Part shown: positions 17,816 through 25,320 of the stretch, in pieces | Layout of the letters: each line of letters starts with the position of its first letter | Numbering within the stretch: the first letter of the stretch is position 1 | NCBI GenBank assembly: GCA_003142375.1 | Contig: PLME01000019.1 | Location: forward strand, 88,709-152,708 | Length of the DNA: 64,000 nt | Reading direction: 5' to 3' | Source: Dehalococcoidia bacterium | GTDB taxonomy: Bacteria; Chloroflexota; Dehalococcoidia; GIF9; UBA5629 | Notes under the pieces: generated by a model | The model's database searches: none | The model's input: only the letters and a program-made list of their open reading frames with translations | Told to the model about the DNA's origin: nothing | Position numbers and translations under genes: made by a program

Positions 17816-18502
17816 TTAACTTTTGGTGGGGGAATCTTTGAACTTGTAGCCTATATTCCTGACGGTATCAACGAAGGCATGCTCCGGGTCTTCTATCTTG
17901 CTGCGCAGCCTGCGGATGTGGACGTCCACCGTGCGGTCGCCGCCGTAGTAATCGTAGCCCCAGATTTCGTTGAGCAGCGCTTCACGCGTAAAGACCTTTC
18001 CCTTGTTGGTGGCCAGCAATTTCAGCAGCTCATATTCTTTGAAGGTCAGCGCCAGCAGCCTGCCCCCCAGCTCCACTTCACACCTGATGGGGTCGATGGT
18101 CAGGTCCCCTACCTTTATTATAGTCGCTTCGTTTTCTCTGTTGACCCTGCTGACCAGCCTGCGTATCCTGGTGGAGAGCTCATCCAGGTTCCAGGGTTTC
18201 ATGATGAAATCATCCAGACCCTGCTCGCCGACGACCGTGTGCAGGGTTGGAGTGGAGATAAGTGCGATCACAGGGAGCAGCCGCCTCAATTTGAGCTTCC
18301 TGAACCATTTCCAGGCCGAATCGCCGTGGGCCGAGATGGCGGATACGTCGACCAGGGCAATATTGAAGAATTGGCGCTGGTCCTGCTCGATCACGTCATC
18401 GGCATAGACGCAGGCGGTGCAGGAAAAGCCCAGCCGGCTGAGGCCTGCGCTCAGGTCCTTCACCCGGTCCATCTCGTTGGTAACTAATAAAATGTTGTAC
18501 AT
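17816..18502 (-). CDS. Atypical OmpR-family regulator resembling GlnR
   Basis: 228 residues from the ATG at 18502 (MYNILLVTNEMDRV); the track start adds 22 residues lying in the upstream gap and nrpR end. Receiver domain about 1-120: the acidic pair normally after beta-1 is Thr8-Asn9, while Asp52 (ALVDVSA) and Lys102 (FIMKPW) remain, so ordinary phosphorylation is doubtful. A winged helix covers about 130-225 (LTFKEYELLKLLATNKGKVF, then YYGGDRTVDVHIRRLRSK). Opening LLVTN, the GLDDF motif and the wing match actinobacterial GlnR, the orphan nitrogen regulator. It is 14 bases downstream of nrpR and next to amtB-glnK with GlnR-like boxes. No histidine kinase is adjacent. Confidence 0.8.
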   Translation of the reverse strand: MYNILLVTNEMDRVKDLSAGLSRLGFSCTACVYADDVIEQDQRQFFNIALVDVSAISAHGDSAWKWFRKLKLRRLLPVIALISTPTLHTVVGEQGLDDFIMKPWNLDELSTRIRRLVSRVNRENEATIIKVGDLTIDPIRCEVELGGRLLALTFKEYELLKLLATNKGKVFTREALLNEIWGYDYYGGDRTVDVHIRRLRSKIEDPEHAFVDTVRNIGYKFKDSPTKS

Positions 18503-18516
18503 AAATAAAGGTTTTA

Positions 18517-19518
18517 TTATATCAGTTCGTTGAATGGACGCAGCCTGGTTACATCCATCACTCCGCACATAGCCCGGTTGCTTACATGGATACCTGCTTC
18601 GGCTGCCGCAGCCGCAGGATTCAGGCCGCTAAGCGTAATCAGCCCGGCCTTTTCAGGATTATAGGGTATCTCGCATATCTTATCGCCGGGCCTGGCCAGC
18701 ACGGCGAAGCTGATCAGGCCGCTGCTCTTCAAACGCTGAAGCAGTTCGTCTGCTTTGCCGACCGAGAGCATGGGTATTTCATGATAGCCCGCCAGCACTT
18801 TGCCATCGCCGCTGGCAGCCGCATGTATCACATCTGTCATATTTCCGGCTATGAATATATCGGACGGGTCTATGGTGGAACCCGAGAATTCGATGAGGTC
18901 GATAAACCTGAAGGGCTGGCCCTCTCTGATCTGAAGCAGTCCGCCGAAGCGTGCGTGGGCAGGGATGCCCGCTTTCAGCAGGCAGCCGTTGACAGCTACG
19001 CTGCAAACAGTGGCGAAACCTATCTTGCCCGCCGGCACGAGGGTATCTCCCAGGTTGTTGCCTTCGGCGGCTACGGCTACCATGCCGGACGAGCAAAGCC
19101 CGGACTCGAAGACGCCTTTCATGGCCTTCAAGGCCTTCGAGTAATCTTCCCTGGCGATGAGCCAGGCGTCTATGGGTATCCTGCCGGTGGATGAGCGCAA
19201 GCCCACGTTGGTCTGGTAAGCCAGCCGCTCAATCTTGGTTCCCACGAATCCTATCTTGTCGGTTACCAGGCAGTTCCTCAATTCCTCCAGCCCTGCCACC
19301 GTGATCGTGCGTCCGTCCTTGCGGCCCACGGTGCGCGTCAACCCGCGTCCGTCCATAATTTTCAGGTGATAGCGCACAGCCCTTTCACCCAGGGATATGC
19401 CCTGCTCTTCCAGAAGGGTGGAAATATTCCGGCTGCCCAGTGGACCGGGCGAGTCGCTGAGGATTTTGAGAATGGCGGTGGTCTTCCTGTCTACTTCACG
19501 CGTTTCCTGTCCTAGCAT
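18517..19518 (-). CDS. nrpR: NrpR-family nitrogen regulator (HTH plus DUF128 domain)
   Basis: 333 residues. Residues about 8-75 form a winged helix (TTAILKILSDSPGPLGSRNI, then GERAVRYHLKIMDGRGL). Residues about 85-330 form one NrpR/DUF128 domain (GFVGTKIERLAYQTNVGLRS, GLCSSGMVAVAAEGN, GKIGFATVCSVAVNGCLLKAG, LIEFSGSTIDPSDIF). In methanogens NrpR represses nif, glnA and amt genes and is released by 2-oxoglutarate. This copy has the one-HTH, one-domain form. It is co-directional with hisF (24-base gap) and the GlnR-like gene (14 bases). No GGAA-N6-TTCC operator was found by eye near the nitrogen genes. Confidence 0.85.
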   Translation of the reverse strand: MLGQETREVDRKTTAILKILSDSPGPLGSRNISTLLEEQGISLGERAVRYHLKIMDGRGLTRTVGRKDGRTITVAGLEELRNCLVTDKIGFVGTKIERLAYQTNVGLRSSTGRIPIDAWLIAREDYSKALKAMKGVFESGLCSSGMVAVAAEGNNLGDTLVPAGKIGFATVCSVAVNGCLLKAGIPAHARFGGLLQIREGQPFRFIDLIEFSGSTIDPSDIFIAGNMTDVIHAAASGDGKVLAGYHEIPMLSVGKADELLQRLKSSGLISFAVLARPGDKICEIPYNPEKAGLITLSGLNPAAAAAEAGIHVSNRAMCGVMDVTRLRPFNELI

Positions 19519-19542
19519 CGTTCCTCCGGAGTCTTCCCTGCG

Positions 19543-20310
19543 CTAACTGCGGATGGGGATACCCCTCCCGGCCAGATATTCTTTTACCTGTTTAATCGAG
19601 TATTCCCGGTAGTGGAAGATACTGGCGGCGAGCACGGCATCTGCTTTGCCGACGGCCAGCGCTTCGTAGAGATGCTCCAGCGTGCCTGCTCCGCCGGAGG
19701 CGATGACCGGGACATTGACCATCTCACTGACCGCACGGTTCAACTCGTTGTCGTAGCCTGCCTGGTGCCCGTCGGCATCCCAGCTTGTCAGCAAAATCTC
19801 GCCGGCGCCCATTTCGACCGCCTGTTTAATCCACTCCAGAGCGTCGATGCCGGTCGGCCTGCGTCCGCCGTGGGTGCAGACTTCCCATCCCGCTTTGTCT
19901 TTTCCGCGTATGCGTTTGGCGTCCACGGCCAGCACCATGCACTGCCGGCCGAAGATGGCCGCGCCTTCCTTCAGCAGCTCGGGCTTATGCACCGCAGCCG
20001 TATTTATCGAGACCTTATCGGCTCCCGCCAGCAGCATGCGGCGCATATCGCTGATCGAGCGCAGGCCCCCGCCCACACACAGCGGGACAAATACCTGTTT
20101 GGAAACCTTCCGGACGACTTCGACCATGGTATCGCGTGCCTCCGGTGTGGCGCCGATGTCCAGGAACACCAACTCGTCGGCGCCTTCCTGGTAGTAGAAG
20201 GCCGCCTGTTCCACCGGATCGCCGGCGTCGCGCAAATTAGTGAAGCTGGTGCCCTTGACCACGCGTCCGGCCGTCACATCCAGGCAGGGTATGATTCGCT
20301 TGGTTAACAT
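19543..20310 (-). CDS. hisF: Imidazole glycerol phosphate synthase cyclase subunit HisF
   Basis: Cyclase half of IGP synthase; uses ammonia delivered by HisH to turn PRFAR into imidazole glycerol phosphate and AICAR. 255 residues, complete beta/alpha barrel: [20 protein letters not shown] with catalytic Asp11, [38 protein letters not shown] with the second catalytic Asp, and [12 protein letters not shown]. It follows hisH by 26 bases and is followed by nrpR, so the N regulators may be read from the same message. Confidence 0.97.
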   Translation of the reverse strand: MLTKRIIPCLDVTAGRVVKGTSFTNLRDAGDPVEQAAFYYQEGADELVFLDIGATPEARDTMVEVVRKVSKQVFVPLCVGGGLRSISDMRRMLLAGADKVSINTAAVHKPELLKEGAAIFGRQCMVLAVDAKRIRGKDKAGWEVCTHGGRRPTGIDALEWIKQAVEMGAGEILLTSWDADGHQAGYDNELNRAVSEMVNVPVIASGGAGTLEHLYEALAVGKADAVLAASIFHYREYSIKQVKEYLAGRGIPIRS

Positions 20311-20336
20311 CTCATATACCTTTATTTATTATCCTG

Positions 20337-20963
20337 TTACAACGAGGCGATTTTCAAAAAGTTGGAATACATCTTCAGGCCGGGCTCGCCGCTTTTCTCC
20401 GGGTGAAACTGGGTGGCGAAAAGGTTGTCCCTGATTATCATGCTGCAAAACTCCAGCCCGTACTCCGTAACGCCGGCCACTACTGACTTGTCCGTTGGAT
20501 GCGCGTAGTAGCTATGGACGAAATAAAAGTTGGTGTTATCCGGTATGTCCGTGAAAACCGGGTGCGACATCACCTGCTTAACCTGGTTCCATCCCATGTG
20601 GGGTATCTTTAATCCGGCGGGCAATTTCTTGACCTCGCCGGGTATGATGTCCAGGCACGGATAGTGGCCGCCTTCCTCGGTGCTGGAAAGTAGGACCTGC
20701 AGCCCGACGCAGATAGCGAAGAGGGGCCTTCTATACGCCACCAGTTTTTTAACTGCGTCGGCCATGCCTATAGCCTCTAATCCCTTCATGGTGTCGCCCG
20801 CCGCACCCACTCCGGGAAGGAAAACGGCATCCGCCTTGAGCACCTCAAATACTGAATCGGTTACCAGCGGTTGATATCCCAGCCTATTGAGCGCGTTTAC
20901 CACGCTGCCGAGGTTGCCGGCTCCATAGTTTATGACGGCAATTTTCTTCTGATCTTTACGCAT
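20337..20963 (-). CDS. hisH: Imidazole glycerol phosphate synthase glutaminase subunit HisH
   Basis: Glutaminase half of IGP synthase. About 208 residues from the ATG at 20963 (MRKDQKKIAVINYGAGNLGS); the track start at 20996 is a GTG that adds 11 residues with no better ribosome site. Class I amidotransferase motifs: VFLPGVGAAGD, the nucleophile in FAICVGLQVLLSS, and TQFHPEKSGEPG with the His-Glu pair. It is the first gene of hisH-hisF-nrpR-(glnR-like). The rest of the histidine genes seen here are near 35-40 kb, so the pathway is split. Confidence 0.96.
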   Translation of the reverse strand: MRKDQKKIAVINYGAGNLGSVVNALNRLGYQPLVTDSVFEVLKADAVFLPGVGAAGDTMKGLEAIGMADAVKKLVAYRRPLFAICVGLQVLLSSTEEGGHYPCLDIIPGEVKKLPAGLKIPHMGWNQVKQVMSHPVFTDIPDNTNFYFVHSYYAHPTDKSVVAGVTEYGLEFCSMIIRDNLFATQFHPEKSGEPGLKMYSNFLKIASL

Positions 20964-21233
20964 GCAATACCATTCCCGGTCCGATTGGACCTTCACAGGG
21001 TGCGAGCTTTGTTACAAACATTAAACCGTCTCGATCAGCTATCGCTTATAAATTCGTGGTATACGGAAACCTTTTACCGTAATTAGCATGGTAGCATACA
21101 CGTATATCACTGTCAAAAGCCTTTATCCGGGCGGAAATGTTTTCCGCATTGTCGTGGTAATGGGGAAAGGCCTGACCGATTTAAGTGTAGCATAGAAGCC
21201 ATTACTACTGGCAATGGGAGTTAAGGAGCCCCG

Positions 21234-21932
21234 CTAGGGATGGTCCTTATTTTCCGGGAACTGTGGGTCTTTCTTGCGCAGTGTGGGCTCGACGAGCTCG
21301 AATAGAACGAGCGTGAAAAGCGTGATCAGCAGCAGCAGCAGCAAGGTCTCGAGGAATTCTTTATGTACCAGGAACATGATGATGAATATCTCGAGCATCA
21401 GCACGGCCGTCTCGATGATCCTATGCCTTACCATATTATCAACGATGAAGGAGAACATAATGACCTCAACCCAGCCTTCGGCAATTACGCCGATGGTAAT
21501 GATCTCCCAGGTCAGTGTGCCCGGCGGTAGAACTCCCGACATATACTGAAGGAATCCGAAGGTGAAGAGCGACTCCGGTATATAGGACAGGTTAATGGCC
21601 AGGTAGGTCGGCATGCGGCCTCTCAGCAGCCCGCAAAAAAGGCCGGTCAGGGATTTGCCGAATATGATGGCCAGGCCGTAAACGGGGCCATAGATACCGA
21701 AAACCCCAAAGTGGAAATAGGGGTAAATCGAGGTCAGTGCGGCGGCCAGCCAGCCGTACCAGGGGCCGAAAGTGATGGCGATTGCGAAGGTAGCCAGGTG
21801 TGAAAAATCGAAGATAACCTGCGGGCTAAAGGAGGTGAGCTGGCTGGAGAGAAAAGACAGCAGGTTGCCCAGCACGGCGGCGGCCAGGGTGATTAAAAGC
21901 TTTCGCGTCCTTTCTCCCATAAATATACGCAT
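21234..21932 (-). CDS. Integral membrane protein resembling ECF transporter S component
   Basis: 232 residues with six or seven hydrophobic segments. The region HLATFAIAITFGPWYGWLAA followed by ALTSIYPYFHFG and GPVYGLAIIFGKSLTGLFCG resembles the membrane core of ECF-type substrate-binding (S) subunits. The C terminus adds a long hydrophobic helix (LLLLLLITLFTLVLFEL) and a charged tail. No ECF ATPase or T subunit is adjacent, so it may use a shared module or do something else. The gene stands alone with a 237-base upstream gap to hisH; I see no clear promoter in that gap. Confidence 0.5.
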   Translation of the reverse strand: MRIFMGERTRKLLITLAAAVLGNLLSFLSSQLTSFSPQVIFDFSHLATFAIAITFGPWYGWLAAALTSIYPYFHFGVFGIYGPVYGLAIIFGKSLTGLFCGLLRGRMPTYLAINLSYIPESLFTFGFLQYMSGVLPPGTLTWEIITIGVIAEGWVEVIMFSFIVDNMVRHRIIETAVLMLEIFIIMFLVHKEFLETLLLLLLITLFTLVLFELVEPTLRKKDPQFPENKDHP

Positions 21933-21981
21933 ATCTTTCCGTCGTTAAGGGATGGGCCGTGCTTCAAAGTATAACATTTTT

Positions 21982-22443
21982 TTATCCGTATAATCCGCGT
22001 TTGCGGTTTTCTTCCAGTATACGATGGTACTCACGGTCGACATCTATGCCGCTGTCACGCAGCACACGCTCCATCATTTCGACCGAATGGTAAAGGTCCA
22101 GAAAACGGTTCAGCCAGGCCTGGGGATGGTCGGGATCCTTGGAGAAGTCAGTTGCCAGTTGATTGTATTCCTCTGTAACCTTGGCGAACTCCAGCCGGGG
22201 TTCGAATTTTCCCTTGATGCGGGGGAATTTGAAAAGCTGTTTGACCTTGCCGAAATGGCGCTGGAATATATATTTGTCGACGTACCAGAATACGCAGGCC
22301 AGCAAAAGCTGGTTGAGCAGGAAAGCCGGGAAATCCGGGATGCCCAGCCGTTCCCTCAACAGAACCTGTAATATGGCGCCGGCTATGCCCGACAGCAGAA
22401 TCCAGCGGCCGAAAACGTAGATGAACCATTCCCTGGAAAACAT
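21982..22443 (-). CDS. Two-helix membrane protein, unknown
   Basis: 153 residues. Two hydrophobic segments near the N terminus (about 10-28 and 40-56: FGRWILLSGIAGAILQVLL, LLNQLLLACVFWYVDKYIF) are followed by a charged cytosolic domain of about 95 residues, mostly helical (EYNQLATDF, LNRFLDLYHSVEMMERVLRD). No recognised family. It is upstream of the ECF-S-like gene with a 49-base gap and the same strand, so the two may be co-expressed. Start supported by the hydrophobic onset; no strong ribosome site is visible. Confidence 0.55.
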   Translation of the reverse strand: MFSREWFIYVFGRWILLSGIAGAILQVLLRERLGIPDFPAFLLNQLLLACVFWYVDKYIFQRHFGKVKQLFKFPRIKGKFEPRLEFAKVTEEYNQLATDFSKDPDHPQAWLNRFLDLYHSVEMMERVLRDSGIDVDREYHRILEENRKRGLYG

Positions 22444-22602
22444 GGCGACCCCCTGCGATTTTTTTCTTAAAATTTTGATTTAATACTATCATCGCACCTG
22501 AGGGCTGTCTATATAATTTATCGGGCTGAGCCTGCAACACAATGTTATAATTGAGCTTAGTGTAGCTGCCTGATCCGGCATTGGCTGTACAGGAGGTTTG
22601 CG

Positions 22603-23349
22603 ATGAAAGTGGTCTACCATGAACGTTTCACCCAGGTATACGAAAATGACCCCGCAGCCGCGCCGGGGCGCATGGAGGCCATTATTCAGAAGCTCAAAGG
22701 TTTCGACATCATCGCGCCTGAGCCGGCGGACATCGAAGATATCCAGTTATGCCATACCGAATACCATATCAACTACGTGCAGCGCTACGGCTCCGTATTT
22801 GACATGGCCCTGCTGGCGGCCGGTGGTGCGGTGAAGGCGGCCGATCTGGCATTCGAGGGGGAGCCGGCCTTCGGTTTGATACGTCCCCCGGGGCACCATG
22901 CCAGCGCCGACAGTTGCTGGGGTTTTTGCTTCTTTAATAACATGGCTATAGCCATAGCCGGGCTGAAAAGTCAGGGGAGAATTAAAACGGCCCTTATCCT
23001 GGATTTCGACCTGCACTATGGGGACGGGACCGCCAACATTTTTGAGGGTGACTCGACTGTAACTTATTTCCATCCGGAAGACAGCCACAGGCAGGATTTC
23101 GTCGACCATGTTGCCCGGGTTTTGGATCAAAGTGAAGCCGACATAATCGCTGTCTCGGCCGGGTTTGACCGCCATATAGAGGACTGGGGCGGGCTGTTGA
23201 CTACCGAAGACTACCGGACCATAGGGCAGGAAGTTAAGAAGTTTGCTCTCAAGAACTGCGAGGGCAGGCGCTTCGGTGTGCTGGAGGGCGGCTACAACCA
23301 CACCGTGCTCGGGGATAACGTCAAGGCCTTCCTTGAGGGCATGGCCTGA
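22603..23349 (+). CDS. Histone deacetylase-family hydrolase
   Basis: 248 residues, zinc amidohydrolase of the arginase/deacetylase fold. The catalytic histidine pair lies in LIRPPGHHASADS, the zinc ligands in LILDFDLHYGDGTANI (D-x-H), and a further aspartate in AVSAGFDRHIEDWGGLLTT. The transition-state tyrosine region is GVLEGGYNH. Bacterial members remove acyl groups from lysines or polyamines; the substrate here is unknown. AGGAGG lies seven bases before the ATG. It is shorter than and divergent from the AcuC-like enzyme at 33130-34260. Confidence 0.92.
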   Translation: MKVVYHERFTQVYENDPAAAPGRMEAIIQKLKGFDIIAPEPADIEDIQLCHTEYHINYVQRYGSVFDMALLAAGGAVKAADLAFEGEPAFGLIRPPGHHASADSCWGFCFFNNMAIAIAGLKSQGRIKTALILDFDLHYGDGTANIFEGDSTVTYFHPEDSHRQDFVDHVARVLDQSEADIIAVSAGFDRHIEDWGGLLTTEDYRTIGQEVKKFALKNCEGRRFGVLEGGYNHTVLGDNVKAFLEGMA

Positions 23350-23392
23350 CCGGGTCGTATCACCTAAACATTAATATATATAAGTATTTTCA

Positions 23393-23893
23393 TTACTGGC
23401 TGGTCACCGGCGCTGAAGGTGCCTGCGGCATCCAGGCCTGTGTGGGGCCGCCCGAGAAGACGCCCTGTTCATTGCCGGCTACAAATGGTCCGGCGCGTTG
23501 CCAGCAGCTGGTACAGCCCTGCCACCATCCGGTGCGCCAGCCGTTGCCCCAACCGTAGTTCACGCCGTCGTTATAGCCTTTGGTGTAGCCTATCTGCTGA
23601 CCCTGCGCCTGCCCTTGAGCCTGTCCCTGTGCCTGGCCCTTGGTCAGCCCCGTTGAATATCCTTTGTTATAACCGTCTGTTTCGCCATCCTGTTTGCCCT
23701 GCTTATAGCCCGCATCCTGGCCCTTGTTATAGCCGTCCTGCGTGCCCTTGGCATAGCCGTCGGCGTTGCCCTTGGCATACCCTGATTTATATCCGGCATC
23801 GCTTCCCAACTGATAGCCGCTGAAGCCGGCTATGGCAAGCCCGGCAATGAATAGAATAACTATACCTATGATCGTGCCCGTCCCTAGTTTCAT
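23393..23893 (-). CDS. Single-span membrane protein with Gly/Tyr tetrapeptide repeats
   Basis: 166 residues. A hydrophobic segment (about 8-26, IIGIVILFIAGLAIAGFSGY) is followed by about 90 residues of four-residue repeats in which every fourth position is glycine (GYKSGYAKGNADGYAKGTQD type), a GQAQGQAQGQAQ run and then aromatic WGNGWRTGWWQGC. The C terminus is Pro/Ala-rich. The pattern recalls the GxxxG-rich repeats of Yae1-like proteins but is longer. The repeat part may form a glycine-faced helix or an extended surface structure. It is convergent with the HDAC gene. I do not recognise a function. Confidence 0.6.
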   Translation of the reverse strand: MKLGTGTIIGIVILFIAGLAIAGFSGYQLGSDAGYKSGYAKGNADGYAKGTQDGYNKGQDAGYKQGKQDGETDGYNKGYSTGLTKGQAQGQAQGQAQGQQIGYTKGYNDGVNYGWGNGWRTGWWQGCTSCWQRAGPFVAGNEQGVFSGGPTQAWMPQAPSAPVTSQ

Positions 23894-24353
23894 CCGATGC
23901 CTCCTCGTTGCCAGCTTAATTATGTTTTGAGCCCTGAGACTTTTTGAGGATTATGCCCATCCATCCCTGCGTCCAATAGAGTGTAACCCCGTGATCATTC
24001 AAAACTAGCATACCGCGTAACTATTTTCAAGGCCGTGTATGGATAATTGACATCTGATATGTTAATATTTCGAAACCATAGGGTATTGCTCTTCGAGTTA
24101 GACGCCTAAACCGCCGCGGCATGACGTCTAACCGGCAGGCCGAAAGGCCTCGAGGGTGCAGGCAGAAATGGCTGCGCCTCCCATTTTGGAAAGGAGGGTA
24201 AAATGGCCAGTTGATACATTCTATTTTTGGGGGTTTATTCCCATTGCAGCCTGATTGTTACCTGGCAGGCCTCGCAATTTGAGAGCTCCCGTTCTTCTGT
24301 TTCACAAGCCGCTCTTGTTGCAACTTTAAAATTTAAACACCGGGAGAAATTGA
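23894..24353 (+). other. Long leader region between repeat-protein gene and tupA
   Basis: This 460-base gap holds no convincing gene. It contains the divergent start regions of the repeat protein and of tupA, a TTGACA hexamer (about 24048) without a clear -10, and the structured RNA described separately. A four-codon ORF with a strong ribosome site lies at 24203-24214. Bases 24215-24340 show nothing further apart from the tupA ribosome site near 24341-24346. Confidence 0.6.
24085..24205 (+). ncRNA. Probable Moco/Tuco-type riboswitch in the tupA leader
   Basis: Conserved-looking elements in order: an 8-bp stem GTTAGACG/CGTCTAAC, then AACCGGCAGGCCGAAAGGCCTCGAGGG with a GAAA tetraloop hairpin, a GCAG/CTGC stem, the string GCGCCTCCCA and GGAAAGGAGGG. 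CCTCCC can pair with GGAGGG, while CCATTTT can pair with AAAATGG; these pairings cross, so they are mutually exclusive or a pseudoknot. GGAGGG is also the ribosome site of a tiny ORF (ATG GCC AGT TGA). Placement before a tungstate importer supports the Moco/Tuco class, which I recall as having such CCTCCCA and GGAAA parts. Not verified by covariance. Confidence 0.6.
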
Positions 24354-25310
24354 ATGAAAAACTTTAAGCAATTTGCATTTCTGGCTGTCACGATTCTGAT
24401 GCTGATGTCCGTCTTTGCGGGTTGTACGCCGGCCGGCCAGGCTACGGACAATAAATCCGCACAGGCACAGTCGTACGCCACGCGTTTCAAAATAGCTACC
24501 ACTACCAGCCTCAATGACACCGGGTTATGGGACTATTTGAAGCCCGTATTTGAGAAAAAATTCAGCACGGCTCTGGATGTGGTGGCTGCCGGCACCGGCG
24601 CGGCGCTGGATTACGGTAAGCGTGGCGATGTGGATGCTGTAACCGTGCATGATCCGGCCGCCGAGGCCCAGTTTATCTCCGATGGCTACGGCATTAACAA
24701 ACGCTCCTTCGCCTTTAACTATTTTATCGTTGTCGGGCCGGCCGCTGATCCAGCCGGCATCAAGGGCCTGTCGCCGGAAGACGCCTTCAAGAAAATATAT
24801 GCGGGTGGCATGGCCGATGCAACCAAGGTGAAGTTCGTTTCACGCGGCGATAATTCGGGCACTTATGCCAAGGAGAAGCTGATCTGGCAGGCCGCCGGGT
24901 TCACCTACACCACTGTTGAAAAGTCCGGAAAATGGTATGTGGAGGCCGGCAAGGGTATGGGACCTTCACTGGTTATGGCCAGCGAGCAGGGCGCCTACAT
25001 TCTTACCGACGTTTCCACCTTCCTGGCTTACGGGAGTAAATTGAATCTTGTGCCGGTTGTGGAAAGCGGGCAGATATTCCTCAATGTTTACGATGCCATA
25101 GCCATTAACCCGGCTAAGGTCGCGACTGCTAAAATGTTGCCGATGGCCAACAATTTCATCAACTGGTTGATTTCCGACGATGTGCAGAACCTGATCGCCA
25201 CCTATGGTGTGGACAAATACGGCAAACCCCTGTTCAATCCCATGAAAGGCGGCGGCTGCAAGGATCCCGGCTGTCCCAAAGTGGAAGATTATACCGTGCC
25301 GGTTAAATAA
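24354..25310 (+). CDS. tupA: Tungstate ABC transporter substrate-binding lipoprotein TupA
   Basis: Extracellular anion-binding lipoprotein, 318 residues. Signal peptide with lipobox VFAGC (Cys about 23). The TupA signature FKIATTTSLNDTGLWDYLKP follows, then VVAAGTGAALDYGKRGDVDAV, HDPAAEAQFISDGYG and VSRGDNSGTYAKE. The C terminus holds two extra cysteines (GGGCKDPGCP). The TTTS motif and GTGxAL loop separate TupA from ModA. GGGAG lies eight bases before the ATG. First gene of tupABC, preceded by the putative riboswitch; tungsten would feed the molybdopterin-type cofactor genes that converge on this operon. Confidence 0.93.
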   Translation: MKNFKQFAFLAVTILMLMSVFAGCTPAGQATDNKSAQAQSYATRFKIATTTSLNDTGLWDYLKPVFEKKFSTALDVVAAGTGAALDYGKRGDVDAVTVHDPAAEAQFISDGYGINKRSFAFNYFIVVGPAADPAGIKGLSPEDAFKKIYAGGMADATKVKFVSRGDNSGTYAKEKLIWQAAGFTYTTVEKSGKWYVEAGKGMGPSLVMASEQGAYILTDVSTFLAYGSKLNLVPVVESGQIFLNVYDAIAINPAKVATAKMLPMANNFINWLISDDVQNLIATYGVDKYGKPLFNPMKGGGCKDPGCPKVEDYTVPVK

Positions 25311-25320
25311 TTGAGTCAAA

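Noticed and set aside
14494-17830. Search for NrpR operators of the GGAA-N6-TTCC type in the nitrogen cluster
   Set aside because: None found by eye; only direct repeats of GGAA in the amtB leader, which do not fit.
24061-24076. GTTAA-N6-GAAAC, a GlnR-like pair in the tupA leader
   Set aside because: Only two sites, no matching -10 geometry, and no nitrogen role for tungstate import; probably chance.
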